Shown here in pieces: positions 1 through 6,757 of a stretch of 16,690 nt of DNA. Positions within the stretch are counted from its first letter, which is position 1. Each line of letters opens with the position of its first letter. The translations under genes were made by a program, and so were the position numbers. The notes beneath the pieces are model-generated. The model was not told the DNA's origin and searched no databases. It saw nothing but the letters and a program-made list of their open reading frames with translations. The stretch comes from Wolbachia sp. (GTDB taxonomy: Bacteria > Pseudomonadota > Alphaproteobacteria > Rickettsiales > Anaplasmataceae): the NCBI GenBank assembly GCA_022836975.1, contig JAIXMJ010000009.1:621-17310 (forward strand), in the 5' to 3' direction.

Positions 1-381
1 GCTCCTTGTCTATTTTTCTTGGAGTCTTCCTGTTTCTCTTTGATGGAATTACAGGGTTTATGCTTGATTTTCTTGCTAAATCTACAATATGATTCGTATC
101 GTAAGCTTATAAGGCTTATGTCTTGGGTTAGCCTGAATGTCTGGAACCTTCTGATTCTGACCGGCATACCATGCACATCCACAGCCTTTGCCCCTTTTGT
201 CCTACTGATCTTTTGATCTTTTTCTTTTTCTCCAAGTCCAGCCTTATATACTTTAACATATGTAGACTCTATACATCAGCCACTCAAGATCAATAAAAAT
301 TTTCAATAAATATCACGCCACTCTCCTGCTTCCAATGGCCATAATCAGGTGGTCCACGGTGCACCAGTCCTAAATATCCAC
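1..381 (-). pseudogene. IS5-family transposase remnant (decayed copy 1)
   Basis: Read on the minus strand, this stretch matches the IS5-type transposase at 6837-7301: the words GAPW, DYGHWK, DLEWLM and STYVKVHKAGLGAKEKDQK are recognisable. It continues into a region the other copy lacks, with VDVHGMPVRI, then AYDTNHIVDLARK and NPVIPSKRNRKTPRKIDKE. The last two are the typical second-aspartate and basic segments of IS5 DDE transposases. Stops, frameshifts and small deletions break it, for example near positions 85-120 and 295-335. It runs off the left edge of the window and is cut at 381 by the left end of the inverted-repeat element, so its N-terminal coding part is missing. It shares an 8-nt deletion after GAPW with the 6758-7314 copy. 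It cannot encode a working transposase. Confidence 0.85.
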
Positions 382-596
382 AGACCCTCTGCAAAGCTAC
401 AAAAAAATAAGTGAGAAGAAATAAATAATGGAGTAGAATATTATTTTTAAAATAAAAATATGGGAATGAATTACAAAGAAGTAGTAAAAAGACCGCATAA
501 TAGCTGGTCTCGTGAATCTAAAACATGGTTTTTAGCTAATTCTACTTTTGGACTACTCCATACTCAAAATACTTCGCAGTGCTTTGCAGAGAATCT
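382..596 (+). repeat. MITE-like inverted-repeat element, copy A (215 bp)
   Basis: The left end AGACCCTCTGCAAAGC matches the reverse complement of the right end (GCTTTGCAGAGAATCT) at about 14 of 16 positions. The body is nearly identical to 7922-8135 and, inverted, to 6638-6757. Size, terminal inverted repeats and multiple copies fit a non-autonomous element mobilised by a transposase in trans. The ends resemble the GAGACC-TTTGCAAA style seen in one group of IS5-family elements; that parentage is inference. It abuts an IS5 remnant on the left and an IS630 remnant on the right. No target duplication is visible. Confidence 0.8.
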
Positions 597-627
597 TTTG
601 TCATGTACCGTTTCTTTGCACATCTGA
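460..627 (+). CDS. Short ORF carried by the inverted-repeat element (55 aa)
   Basis: The ORF starts with MGMNYKEVVKRP, runs through the right half of element copy A, and ends 31 nt beyond the element. The same reading frame is open in copy C (from 7999), with about three amino-acid changes in the shared 46 residues and different C-terminal tails supplied by flanking DNA. The shared part contains SWSRESKTWFLANSTFGLL. There is no obvious ribosome-binding site, and I do not recognise the protein. It could be a chance ORF in a young repeat, since a few substitutions between recent copies do not prove coding selection. Confidence 0.25.
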   Translation: MGMNYKEVVKRPHNSWSRESKTWFLANSTFGLLHTQNTSQCFAENLLSCTVSLHI

Positions 628-868
628 CCAAATTTTTTTATTACTTTATCCACCGTAATCTCTTCATTCTCATGCAAAAATTTCCTAAATTTATCTAAAT
701 ATCCTTTATCTTATCCTTTTTGATATCCAAATACTACTCCCTGCTTCCTCTATTCTTTTCTTTCACCAGTTTCTATCAATTTTAAATAATTTACAGATCT
801 TTTTCACTCTCATTTTTCCTTTGTCAAATACTTTTGGTACTCTTTCCATTACTATATAGCTTTGGCAT
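597..868 (-). pseudogene. IS630-like transposase N-terminal remnant
   Basis: On the minus strand the sequence begins MPKLYSN at 868, shifts frame, then reads VPKVFDKGKMRVKKICKLFK and IDRN, a helix-turn-helix of the kind at the start of IS630-type transposases. Further on, in shifted frames, come KKRIEEAGSS, GYLDKFRKFLHENEEITVDK and VIKKFGQMCKETVH. In-frame stops and at least three frameshifts show it is dead. It is cut at 596 by the right end of element copy A, so the DDE catalytic part is missing here. Family assignment rests on the HTH style and spacing, without a database comparison. Confidence 0.65.
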
Positions 869-894
869 CTTTATTTGTTCAATTGACTACTTAA

Positions 895-1004
895 TTTTAA
901 TTGGAGGAAACCGTTTTTTAGTTAGCTATACTACTCTCTTCGACAAAACAGTACAACTTGGTTATATCTCTTTCCATGGTAATCCCCTATATATTGGAGT
1001 TAAA
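895..1004 (-). pseudogene. Possible IS982-like transposase N-terminal scrap
   Basis: On the minus strand an ATG at about position 1004-975 opens MERDITKLYCFVEESSIAN and then a stop. DIT-LYCF-(D/E) is the usual opening of IS982-type transposases in Rickettsiales, as recalled from the family. Only about 20 residues can be recognised and the rest is decayed, so the assignment is tentative. It lies upstream of the IS630-like fragment and downstream of the dnaJ stop codon. Confidence 0.35.
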
Positions 1005-1070
1005 TATCTTAACCCTATTTTCCTTACTTTTTCACTCCTTTTTAATCCATAGCTCGGGTTTATATATCTT

Positions 1071-2210
1071 TTACAAACCATTATTCGCTATAGAAAAAAG
1101 TATCAAGAAATTTTTTTTTATTTTGCTAAATAGCCCTTCATGTGGTTGTTGCACAGTTTCATCTAATTCTTTTAGCAATGCAACTTGCTTTGGCGTTAAA
1201 TGTCTTGGATTTAAAGTTTCGATTATCACTTGTACGTATAAATCCCCGCAAGTATCTGAGTTAACATAAGGCATTCCCTTTCCTTTACACCGCAGCTTAG
1301 TACCAGTCTGAGTACATTCTGGCAGTTTTACCTTTATCTTAGAGCCATCTATTGATTGTACCTCAATCTCACCACCAAGTGCTGCTAAAGTCATCCTAAC
1401 AGGCACTTTACAGTGTAGATGTACTTTGTCACAAGTAAAGACTTGGTGTGGAGCTATACTGACATGCACATATAAATCTCCACTTCTTCCTCCTCTTACT
1501 CCAGCTTCTCCCTTCCCACTAATTTTTACTTTTGTACCATCTTCTACACCTCTTGGAATTGAAACTGATATATTCACATCATCTCTTTTACGCCCATTGC
1601 CACCGCATTTTTTACATTTATTTTGTACTATCTCTCCTTCACCGTAACATGCATAGCATGTACTTTCTATTGTAAAAAATCCTTTCTGACTTCTCACTCT
1701 ACCAGTACCTTGGCATACATTGCATTGAATTGGTTTAATTCCCCCTTCACTACCTGTACCTTGACACGAATCACATTTTACATTTGTTACATAATGTATT
1801 GGTATATTCATACCTTTAAATGCATCTTCTAACGTAATTCTAAGATCATAACGCAAATCTGCCCCAGGTGTTCCAGGTTCCTTTTTTTTACGAGTTGCTC
1901 TACTACCAAACCCTGCACCAAAAAAATCATTAAATATGTCACTGAAATCACTAGTTGATGTAAAACCATGATTAAAATCAAATCCACCTCCACTACTTGC
2001 ATCACCATAGCGGTCATAATGGGCTCTTTTATTAACATCAGACAATACTTCATATGCTGCAGTTATCTCTTTAAACTTTTCCTCTGCTTCCTTATTATTA
2101 GGATTTTTATCTGGATGATATTTCAATGCCAATTTTTTGTAAGCTTTTTTTATTTCATCTATACTGGCGTTTCTATTAACCCCTAGCAATTCATAATAAT
2201 CTTTAACCAT
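1071..2210 (-). CDS. dnaJ: Chaperone DnaJ (Hsp40)
   Basis: Co-chaperone that delivers unfolded clients to DnaK and stimulates its ATPase in the cytoplasm. The 379 residues are the usual full length. The J domain occupies about residues 3-70 with the HPD triad at 32-34. A glycine/phenylalanine-rich linker follows (about 74-104). The zinc-binding region has four CxxCxGxG repeats starting at Cys146, Cys163, Cys185 and Cys199 (CDSCQGTG, CNVCQGTG, CYACYGEG, CKKCGGNG), followed by the C-terminal client-binding domains. The start codon has GGGAG almost touching the ATG, an unusually close Shine-Dalgarno, but no better start exists upstream. It lies 33 bp downstream of tRNA-Arg on the same strand and may be co-transcribed. 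No dnaK is in the window. Downstream is only IS debris, with no clear terminator. Confidence 0.98.
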   Translation of the reverse strand: MVKDYYELLGVNRNASIDEIKKAYKKLALKYHPDKNPNNKEAEEKFKEITAAYEVLSDVNKRAHYDRYGDASSGGGFDFNHGFTSTSDFSDIFNDFFGAGFGSRATRKKKEPGTPGADLRYDLRITLEDAFKGMNIPIHYVTNVKCDSCQGTGSEGGIKPIQCNVCQGTGRVRSQKGFFTIESTCYACYGEGEIVQNKCKKCGGNGRKRDDVNISVSIPRGVEDGTKVKISGKGEAGVRGGRSGDLYVHVSIAPHQVFTCDKVHLHCKVPVRMTLAALGGEIEVQSIDGSKIKVKLPECTQTGTKLRCKGKGMPYVNSDTCGDLYVQVIIETLNPRHLTPKQVALLKELDETVQQPHEGLFSKIKKNFLILFSIANNGL

Positions 2211-2243
2211 CTCCCAAATATTAACTATAACATCTTAATATAG

Positions 2244-2318
2244 TGCACCCTGAGCGACTTGAACGCCCGACCTTTTGATCCGTAGTCAAATGCTCTAATC
2301 CAACTGAGCTAAGGGTGC
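2244..2318 (-). tRNA. tRNA-Arg (anticodon ACG)
   Basis: The minus strand folds as a cloverleaf: 7-bp acceptor stem GCACCCT/AGGGTGC, D stem GCTC/GAGC, anticodon stem TTTGA/TCAAA with loop CTACGGA (anticodon ACG), variable loop AGGTC, and T arm GGGCG-TTCAAGT-CGCTC. It is 75 nt including discriminator A, and CCA is not encoded. ACG reads CGN arginine codons after A34 is converted to inosine by TadA. Confidence 0.97.
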
Positions 2319-2363
2319 TTACTTATCTCTAACAGATTATCTATTTTAATTCAATTAGTTTGT

Positions 2364-2369
2364 TATACT
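2364..2369 (+). promoter_or_regulatory. Possible mreC -10 box (leaderless start)
   Basis: TATACT ends 6 nt before the mreC ATG. If used, transcription would begin at or next to the start codon, giving a leaderless message. This agrees with the lack of any Shine-Dalgarno there. The -35 region is weak, so this is a tentative call. Confidence 0.35.
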
Positions 2370-2375
2370 CGATAA

Positions 2376-3053
2376 ATGTCAAGGCCTATTCTTTTTAAGT
2401 TAATCCTATTGATCATCCCTTGTCTATTGCTGTTATATCTAAGAAAACAAATTTCCAAAGACATTAATATTCCTCCATTATTTTGCATCAAAAATAGCTT
2501 CATTAACTCAATAAAAAAATGTACAGGCGAAACCAATATATTAATTAAAACAGATCTTTTAGCAGATAAGATATTATATTCAGAAAATATACGTCTAAAA
2601 AGTTTATTAAATTTTCTTTCACAACATGATAACTGGAAATATGTAACAACACGAGTTACTGTCACAAATGCACATGGTAACATTTTTATTGCTGCAGGCA
2701 GAGAACATGGTGTACAAAACGGTCAGCTAGTGGTTAACAATAATGGCTTAGTTGGAAAGGTGGTCGATGTTGATAGGTTTTCTGCTCGTTTATTACCTTT
2801 AAACAATAAAAACTTTCGTATTCCAGTAATGATAGTGGAAAGTGGAATAAAAGCAATAGCGGTAGGGAATAATTTGGATTATTTAGAACTTTTATACCTG
2901 CCAACGAAAGTACAAGAAGGAAGCCTTGTAGTTACATCAGAAAATAATTTGCCAGAAATTTATGTTGGACAAGTAATACAAAATAATAGAATTAAAAGCA
3001 ACATAAATTTAAAACAGATAGATTTTGTAAGCATAGTGCAGCCAATTAGCTAA
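2376..3053 (+). CDS. mreC: Rod shape-determining protein MreC (short form)
   Basis: Inner-membrane scaffold of the elongation complex. In other bacteria it binds MreB, MreD and PBP2 and controls lateral wall synthesis. The 225 residues start with a short cytoplasmic end and one membrane segment (about 6-22). A probable helical stretch follows (about 50-82). The MreC beta-barrel domain comes next, with IAAGREHGVQNGQLVV, NNNGLVGKVVDV and RIPVMI around residues 105-160. Known MreC proteins are often 270-370 residues, so this one is reduced, mainly by lacking a long C-terminal tail. No mreB, mreD or rodA lies next to it, but PBP2 is elsewhere in the window. It is transcribed divergently from tRNA-Arg. 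The start follows a TATACT box and lacks a ribosome-binding site. Confidence 0.85.
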   Translation: MSRPILFKLILLIIPCLLLLYLRKQISKDINIPPLFCIKNSFINSIKKCTGETNILIKTDLLADKILYSENIRLKSLLNFLSQHDNWKYVTTRVTVTNAHGNIFIAAGREHGVQNGQLVVNNNGLVGKVVDVDRFSARLLPLNNKNFRIPVMIVESGIKAIAVGNNLDYLELLYLPTKVQEGSLVVTSENNLPEIYVGQVIQNNRIKSNINLKQIDFVSIVQPIS

Positions 3054-3078
3054 AACTATAGATGGAAAACAAAAATCC

Positions 3079-3116
3079 CACATTCCTAAAAGTTTAAATC
3101 ATATACTAGGAATGTG
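3079..3116. repeat. Short hairpin downstream of mreC
   Basis: A perfect 10-bp inverted repeat (CACATTCCTA / TAGGAATGTG) with an 18-nt loop begins 25 nt after the mreC stop. No T-run follows on the plus strand. On the minus strand the stem is followed by GGATTTTTGTTTTCC, which looks more like a terminator, but no minus-strand gene reads into it. It may end mreC transcription weakly or stabilise the 3' end. Confidence 0.5.
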
Positions 3117-3159
3117 ATGATAATGCACAGCTTTAAAATTTAGAGAAAGTATAGCCTGA

Positions 3160-3234
3160 AAGTTTAATGGTGTCTGTTACTGTTTTTGGTGTGAGGCTAG
3201 AGGGTTATGAACAGTAACAGACACTATTAAACTT
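3160..3234. repeat. Long near-perfect hairpin (24-bp arms)
   Basis: The arms at 3160-3183 and 3211-3234 are reverse complements with one mismatch, which would be a G-U pair in plus-strand RNA. They enclose a 27-nt loop. The core GTGTCTGTTACTGT pairs with ACAGTAACAGACAC. No T-run follows, so it is not a classical intrinsic terminator. It lies between mreC and coxB. It may be a palindromic repeat element, a processing signal or a structured RNA; I cannot tell which. Confidence 0.85.
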
Positions 3235-3331
3235 ATTACAGAATTTGCGTAAAGTAAATATTGAATAGACTATATCGCTCACATACTGTATTTATTATAG
3301 TTGTAAAATGCTAAAAAACCATTAATCTTTA

Positions 3332-3361
3332 TTTACGTAATTAAATACATTATTATATACT
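3332..3361 (+). promoter_or_regulatory. Probable coxB promoter
   Basis: TTTACG (3332-3337) and TATACT (3356-3361) are separated by 18 nt, and the -10 box lies 22 nt before the coxB ATG. This resembles a sigma-70 promoter and would drive the coxB-coxA-ctaB cluster. The region is very AT-rich, so chance matches are possible. Confidence 0.5.
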
Positions 3362-3383
3362 ATATTATTTAGTTAAGTAAAAT

Positions 3384-4045
3384 ATGTTTATCTTGTTACT
3401 GATAATATTTTATTCTAGCGTGTCTGCTGCATTTGATTGGCAATTTGGTTTCCAAAGTCCAGCAACTGAGCTAATGGAGAGCGTATCTAAAGCGCACTTC
3501 TTTATCATGTCTATAATTTTTGCCATTCTTATACTAATATTTGTATTATTAATTTATATCATATTTCGTTTCCGTAAAGATAAGGTATCACAAGTTAGCA
3601 AGGTTACTCATAGCACTACTTTAGAAATTATATGGACTGTGATCCCAGTAATAATTGTTATGGTATTTGCTGTAGAAAATCTAAAGTTAATCAGAATGCA
3701 GGAAAACATTCCAAAATCTGAACTTACTTTAAAAGTGATAGGACATCAATGGTATTGGCACTATCAATATCCAGAATATAAAGACCTGTCATTTGATAGT
3801 TATATTAAAGCAGAAGGTGATTTACAGCAGGGGATGTGATACATAGCTGGGGTATACCTGCATTTGGCGTAAAGATCGATGCAATACCAGGTAGATTAAA
3901 TGAAACATGGTTTAACATTAAAAAGCCTGGATTATATTACGGGCAATGTTATGAATTATGTGGTCAAGGTCATGGGTTTATGCCAATTGTTGTCAAGGCA
4001 GTTAGCATGGAAGATTTTAAAAAATGGATAAATTTGAGGGATTAG
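3384..4045 (+). pseudogene. coxB: Cytochrome c oxidase subunit II, split by internal deletion
   Basis: CoxB carries the CuA centre that takes electrons from cytochrome c. The first frame (3384-3839, 151 codons) holds a signal peptide (MFILLLIIFYSSVSA), the GFQSPAT start, two membrane helices (about residues 38-65 and 80-97) and GHQWYWHYQYPE, then ends DLQQGM and a stop. The second frame (open from 3833; GTG at 3836; ends 4045) resumes at DVIHSWGIPAFGVKID and holds all CuA ligands: the His of IHSW and CYELCGQGHGFM. In family members about 26 residues (a beta-strand stretch beginning QLRLLD in related proteins) lie between QG and DV(I/L)HS. Here they are missing, with a net frameshift, implying about 79 nt lost. 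The GTG of the second half overlaps the first stop as GTGA, so two coupled polypeptides are formally possible, but the missing strands argue for a pseudogene. coxA begins 1 nt downstream. Confidence 0.88.
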
Positions 4046-4046
4046 C

Positions 4047-5579
4047 ATGTTAAAACGATGGATATTTTCTACTAATCATAAAGATATAGGAACGTTGTAC
4101 ATTATTTTTTCCATCTTAGCGGGAATTATAGGAGGAGTATTTTCATTAGTTATACGTACACAGTTGATGCATATCAATATATTGAATGGCAATAATCAAT
4201 TATATAATGTGATGGTTACAGCACATGCGTTAATTATGGTGTTTTTTATGATTATGCCTGCGTTAATGGGAGGATTTGGTAATTGGTTTGTGCCCATTAT
4301 GATAGGTGCTCCTGATATGGCATTTCCACGTATGAATAATTTGAGTTTTTGGTTATTAGTATCATCATTTATTTTACTTGTTATCACATTATTTATTGGA
4401 GAAGGGCTAGGTACAGGTTGGACTTTATATCCACCTTTGTCAAATATCAAATTTCAGCCAAGTGCTGGTGTCGATCTTGCATTATTTGCACTACATGTTG
4501 CTGGCATATCTTCAATTGTAGGAGCAATTAATTTTATAGTTACTATATTTAATATGCGCGCACAAGGAATGCATCTTACTAAAATGCCGTTATTTGTATG
4601 GTCAATTTTATTAACAGCATTTATGTTGATTGTTGCCTTACCTGTACTTGCTGGTGCAATAACTATGCTACTTACTGACCGTAATATTGGTACTGCATTT
4701 TTTGAACCTGCTGGTGGTGGGGATCCTGTGCTGTTCCAACATTTGTTTTGGTTTTTTGGCCATCCTGAAGTTTATATTATTATCTTTCCAGCATTCGGGA
4801 TTATTAGTCAAATAATATCGACTTTTTCTCATAGACCAGTATTTGGATATATGGGTATGGTTTATGCTATGATAGGGATAGCTGCATTAGGTTTTGTAGT
4901 ATGGGCACATCATATGTTTACAGTTGGATTAAATACTGAAACTGTGGTATTTTTTAGTACTGCTACTATGTTTATAGGTGTAATTACAGGAATTAAAGTA
5001 TTTAGCTGGATTGCTACAATGTGGGGTGGTGCAATTGAATTAAAAACTCCCATGTTATTTGCTTTAGGCTTTATTTTTATGTTTGTAGGAGGTGGAGTAA
5101 CTGGTGTTGTACTTTCTCACGGTGGCATAGACAAAGTCTTACATGATACATATTATGTTGTTGCACATTTCCATTATGTCATGTCCTTAGCTACCCTATT
5201 TGCTGCATTTGCTGGATTTTATTACTGGATAGGGAAAATGTCTGGGAAGCAATATAATGAGTGTCTTGGGCAAATCCATTTTTGGCTTACCTTTATCGGC
5301 ACTAACATTACTTTTTTACCACAATTTTTCTTAGGGTTAGGTGGTATGCCAAGACGTATACCTGATTATGCTGACAGCTTTACAGGCTGGAATTACGTTT
5401 CCTCTGCAGGTGCATATTTATCCTTTTTTTCAGTATTATTTTTTATCGGTACTGTAATACACTTATTTATAAAAGGTAAAAAAGCTGAAAATAACCCTTG
5501 GGGAGGTGATACACTAGAATGGACTATACCATCGCCGCCTCCTTTTGACAATTTTGAGAAGCCACCCGTTATTAAATAA
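4047..5579 (+). CDS. coxA: Cytochrome c oxidase subunit I
   Basis: Catalytic subunit of the aa3-type terminal oxidase in the inner membrane; it reduces oxygen to water and pumps protons. At 510 residues it is full length, with the expected twelve or so hydrophobic helices. Metal and heme ligands are visible: His60 (heme a) in TAHALIM, His239 and the cross-linked Tyr243 in GHPEVY, His288-His289 in WAHHMF (CuB), and His374/His376 in AHFHYVMS (heme a3 and heme a). Pump-channel residues around GHPEVY are conserved. A good ribosome-binding site (GAGGGA) lies in the last codons of coxB, 1 nt upstream, so the two genes are translationally linked. coxA looks fully functional although coxB is broken. 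Confidence 0.98.
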   Translation: MLKRWIFSTNHKDIGTLYIIFSILAGIIGGVFSLVIRTQLMHINILNGNNQLYNVMVTAHALIMVFFMIMPALMGGFGNWFVPIMIGAPDMAFPRMNNLSFWLLVSSFILLVITLFIGEGLGTGWTLYPPLSNIKFQPSAGVDLALFALHVAGISSIVGAINFIVTIFNMRAQGMHLTKMPLFVWSILLTAFMLIVALPVLAGAITMLLTDRNIGTAFFEPAGGGDPVLFQHLFWFFGHPEVYIIIFPAFGIISQIISTFSHRPVFGYMGMVYAMIGIAALGFVVWAHHMFTVGLNTETVVFFSTATMFIGVITGIKVFSWIATMWGGAIELKTPMLFALGFIFMFVGGGVTGVVLSHGGIDKVLHDTYYVVAHFHYVMSLATLFAAFAGFYYWIGKMSGKQYNECLGQIHFWLTFIGTNITFLPQFFLGLGGMPRRIPDYADSFTGWNYVSSAGAYLSFFSVLFFIGTVIHLFIKGKKAENNPWGGDTLEWTIPSPPPFDNFEKPPVIK

Positions 5580-5584
5580 GATAG

Positions 5585-6433
5585 ATGTCAACAATATTAG
5601 ATTTTTGGAAATTACTCAAGCCAAAGGTAATGTATCTTGTAGTATTTACTGCAGCTACAGGTATTGCAGCTGCACCGGGTAATATACATTTTTTCCTTGC
5701 ATTAATATCATTGTTATGTATCGCTTTGGGTGCTGGTGCAGCTGGTGCAATTAATATGTGGTATGATAGAGATATAGACTTACTGATGGAAAGAACGAAA
5801 AACCGTCCTATACCTGCAGGTAAAATATTACCAGTTAACGCTCTTGAATTTGGGGTAGTGCTCGGCATACTATCTGTAGTAATGATGGCAATATCAGTAA
5901 ATCATCTTGCTGCTATCTTGTTAGCAGTAAGTATTTTATTCTACGTTTTTGTATATACAATCTGGCTCAAAAGATGTACTCCACAAAATATTGTGATTGG
6001 AGGTATAGCAGGTGCACTTCCACCTATGATTGGCTGGGCTACTGTAACAAATTCTATAAGTATGGAAAGCTTTATATTATTTTTAATAATTTTTTTTTGG
6101 ACTCCCCCTCATTTTTGGGCACTTTCTTTAAACAAGTCTGAGGATTATATTAAAGCAGCTATACCGATGTTTAATGTTGTATATGGCCCGGCAGAAACGA
6201 GAAAACAGATACTTATTTATAGCATATTGATGGTACTCATCAGTCTATTGCCCGTTGTATTTCTTGCAAAAAATTTATTATACTTATTTTTGGCAATTTC
6301 TGCAGGTAGTATTTTTATCTTGTATGCTATATTTGTCTTTAAATTTAAAAGTTATACCATACAAAGAAAAATGTTTTTCTATTCAATTTTTTACTTATTT
6401 TCTCTTTTTGCTAGTATTATTCTTTGTTCTTAA
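5585..6433 (+). CDS. ctaB: Protoheme IX farnesyltransferase (heme O synthase)
   Basis: Membrane prenyltransferase of the UbiA superfamily. It adds a farnesyl group to heme b to make heme O, the precursor of the heme A used by CoxA. The 282 residues match the family. The prenyl-diphosphate/magnesium motif is NMWYDRDID at 57-65, followed by RTKNRPIPAGK. The second conserved stretch, KRCTPQNIVIGGIAGALPP, sits near residues 128-146, and about eight to nine hydrophobic helices cover the rest. It lies 5 nt after coxA in the usual alphaproteobacterial order. Some family members start slightly upstream, but no other start fits here. Confidence 0.97.
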   Translation: MSTILDFWKLLKPKVMYLVVFTAATGIAAAPGNIHFFLALISLLCIALGAGAAGAINMWYDRDIDLLMERTKNRPIPAGKILPVNALEFGVVLGILSVVMMAISVNHLAAILLAVSILFYVFVYTIWLKRCTPQNIVIGGIAGALPPMIGWATVTNSISMESFILFLIIFFWTPPHFWALSLNKSEDYIKAAIPMFNVVYGPAETRKQILIYSILMVLISLLPVVFLAKNLLYLFLAISAGSIFILYAIFVFKFKSYTIQRKMFFYSIFYLFSLFASIILCS

Positions 6434-6436
6434 TTT

Positions 6437-6535
6437 ATGAAGAAACAACAAAAACATAAAAATTACATTTTATTTTTTCTTTTGTTCTTATTATCTGTGA
6501 TATTTTTTTTTGTAACTATAATAAGGGTGAAGTAG
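6437..6535 (+). CDS. CoxF-like small membrane protein (32 aa)
   Basis: The ORF begins MKKQQKHKNY with a basic cytoplasmic end, followed by one hydrophobic helix and the ending FFVTIIRVK. It starts 3 nt after the ctaB stop. In many alphaproteobacteria a 40-60 residue protein with this plan (basic end, one helix, VVTI-(V/I)(R/K) ending) lies between ctaB and ctaG and is called CoxF; it is linked to oxidase assembly. Position and sequence style both fit. It is a little shorter than usual. The expected ctaG and coxC do not follow, because the sequence runs straight into mobile-element debris. Confidence 0.6.
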   Translation: MKKQQKHKNYILFFLLFLLSVIFFFVTIIRVK

Positions 6536-6637
6536 TTATACGCCGCTATATGTAGCTCTTTCTATAGCAGCAGAAATAATGTATTCTGGATTGCCAATTT
6601 CTGCTTTTATGCAAGCAATTTGTTTTAACTTAAAAAG
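6536..6637 (-). pseudogene. Possible 3' end of an unidentified gene
   Basis: On the minus strand a frame of 33 residues is open from the edge of element copy B to a TAA at 6536-6538, containing CIKAEIGNPEYIISAAIERA and ending TYSGV. It reads like normal protein and stops immediately next to the stop of the convergent CoxF-like ORF. It may be the C-terminus of a gene truncated by the inverted-repeat element. I do not recognise the family. Confidence 0.3.
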
Positions 6638-6757
6638 AGATCCTCTGCAAAGCACTGCGAAGTATTTTGAGTATGGAGTAGTCCAAAAGTAGAATTAGCT
6701 AAAAACCGTTTTAGATTCACGAGACCAGCTATTATGCGGTCTTTTTACTACTTCTTT
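6638..6757 (-). repeat. MITE-like inverted-repeat element, copy B (truncated)
   Basis: Reverse complement of the right-hand 120 bp of copies A and C, starting at the terminal repeat AGATCCTCTGCAAAGC. It lacks 2 nt within the ORF region (near 6704) and stops in the middle of the element where the IS5 end CTAGGGTATGTCG begins. The rest of the element is not found beyond that IS, so it is a truncated copy. Confidence 0.85.

Noticed and set aside
19..216. 65-residue plus-strand ORF
   Set aside because: It is the antisense shadow of the decayed IS5 transposase on the minus strand.
834..1269. Hydrophobic plus-strand ORFs
   Set aside because: AT-rich antisense of transposase scraps and of the dnaJ 3' end; no family features.
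2363..2683. 106-residue minus-strand ORF inside mreC
   Set aside because: Antisense to a clear mreC; no motif or start signal.
3160..3234. Intrinsic terminator for mreC
   Set aside because: The stem is long and not GC-capped, and no T-run follows on either side, so it was recorded as an unexplained hairpin instead.
3836..4045. Independent small gene encoding a copper protein
   Set aside because: The sequence is plainly the C-terminal CuA half of CoxB and sits in its normal place before coxA.
5572..5868. 98-residue minus-strand ORF across the ctaB start
   Set aside because: Antisense to the conserved ctaB prenyltransferase motif region.
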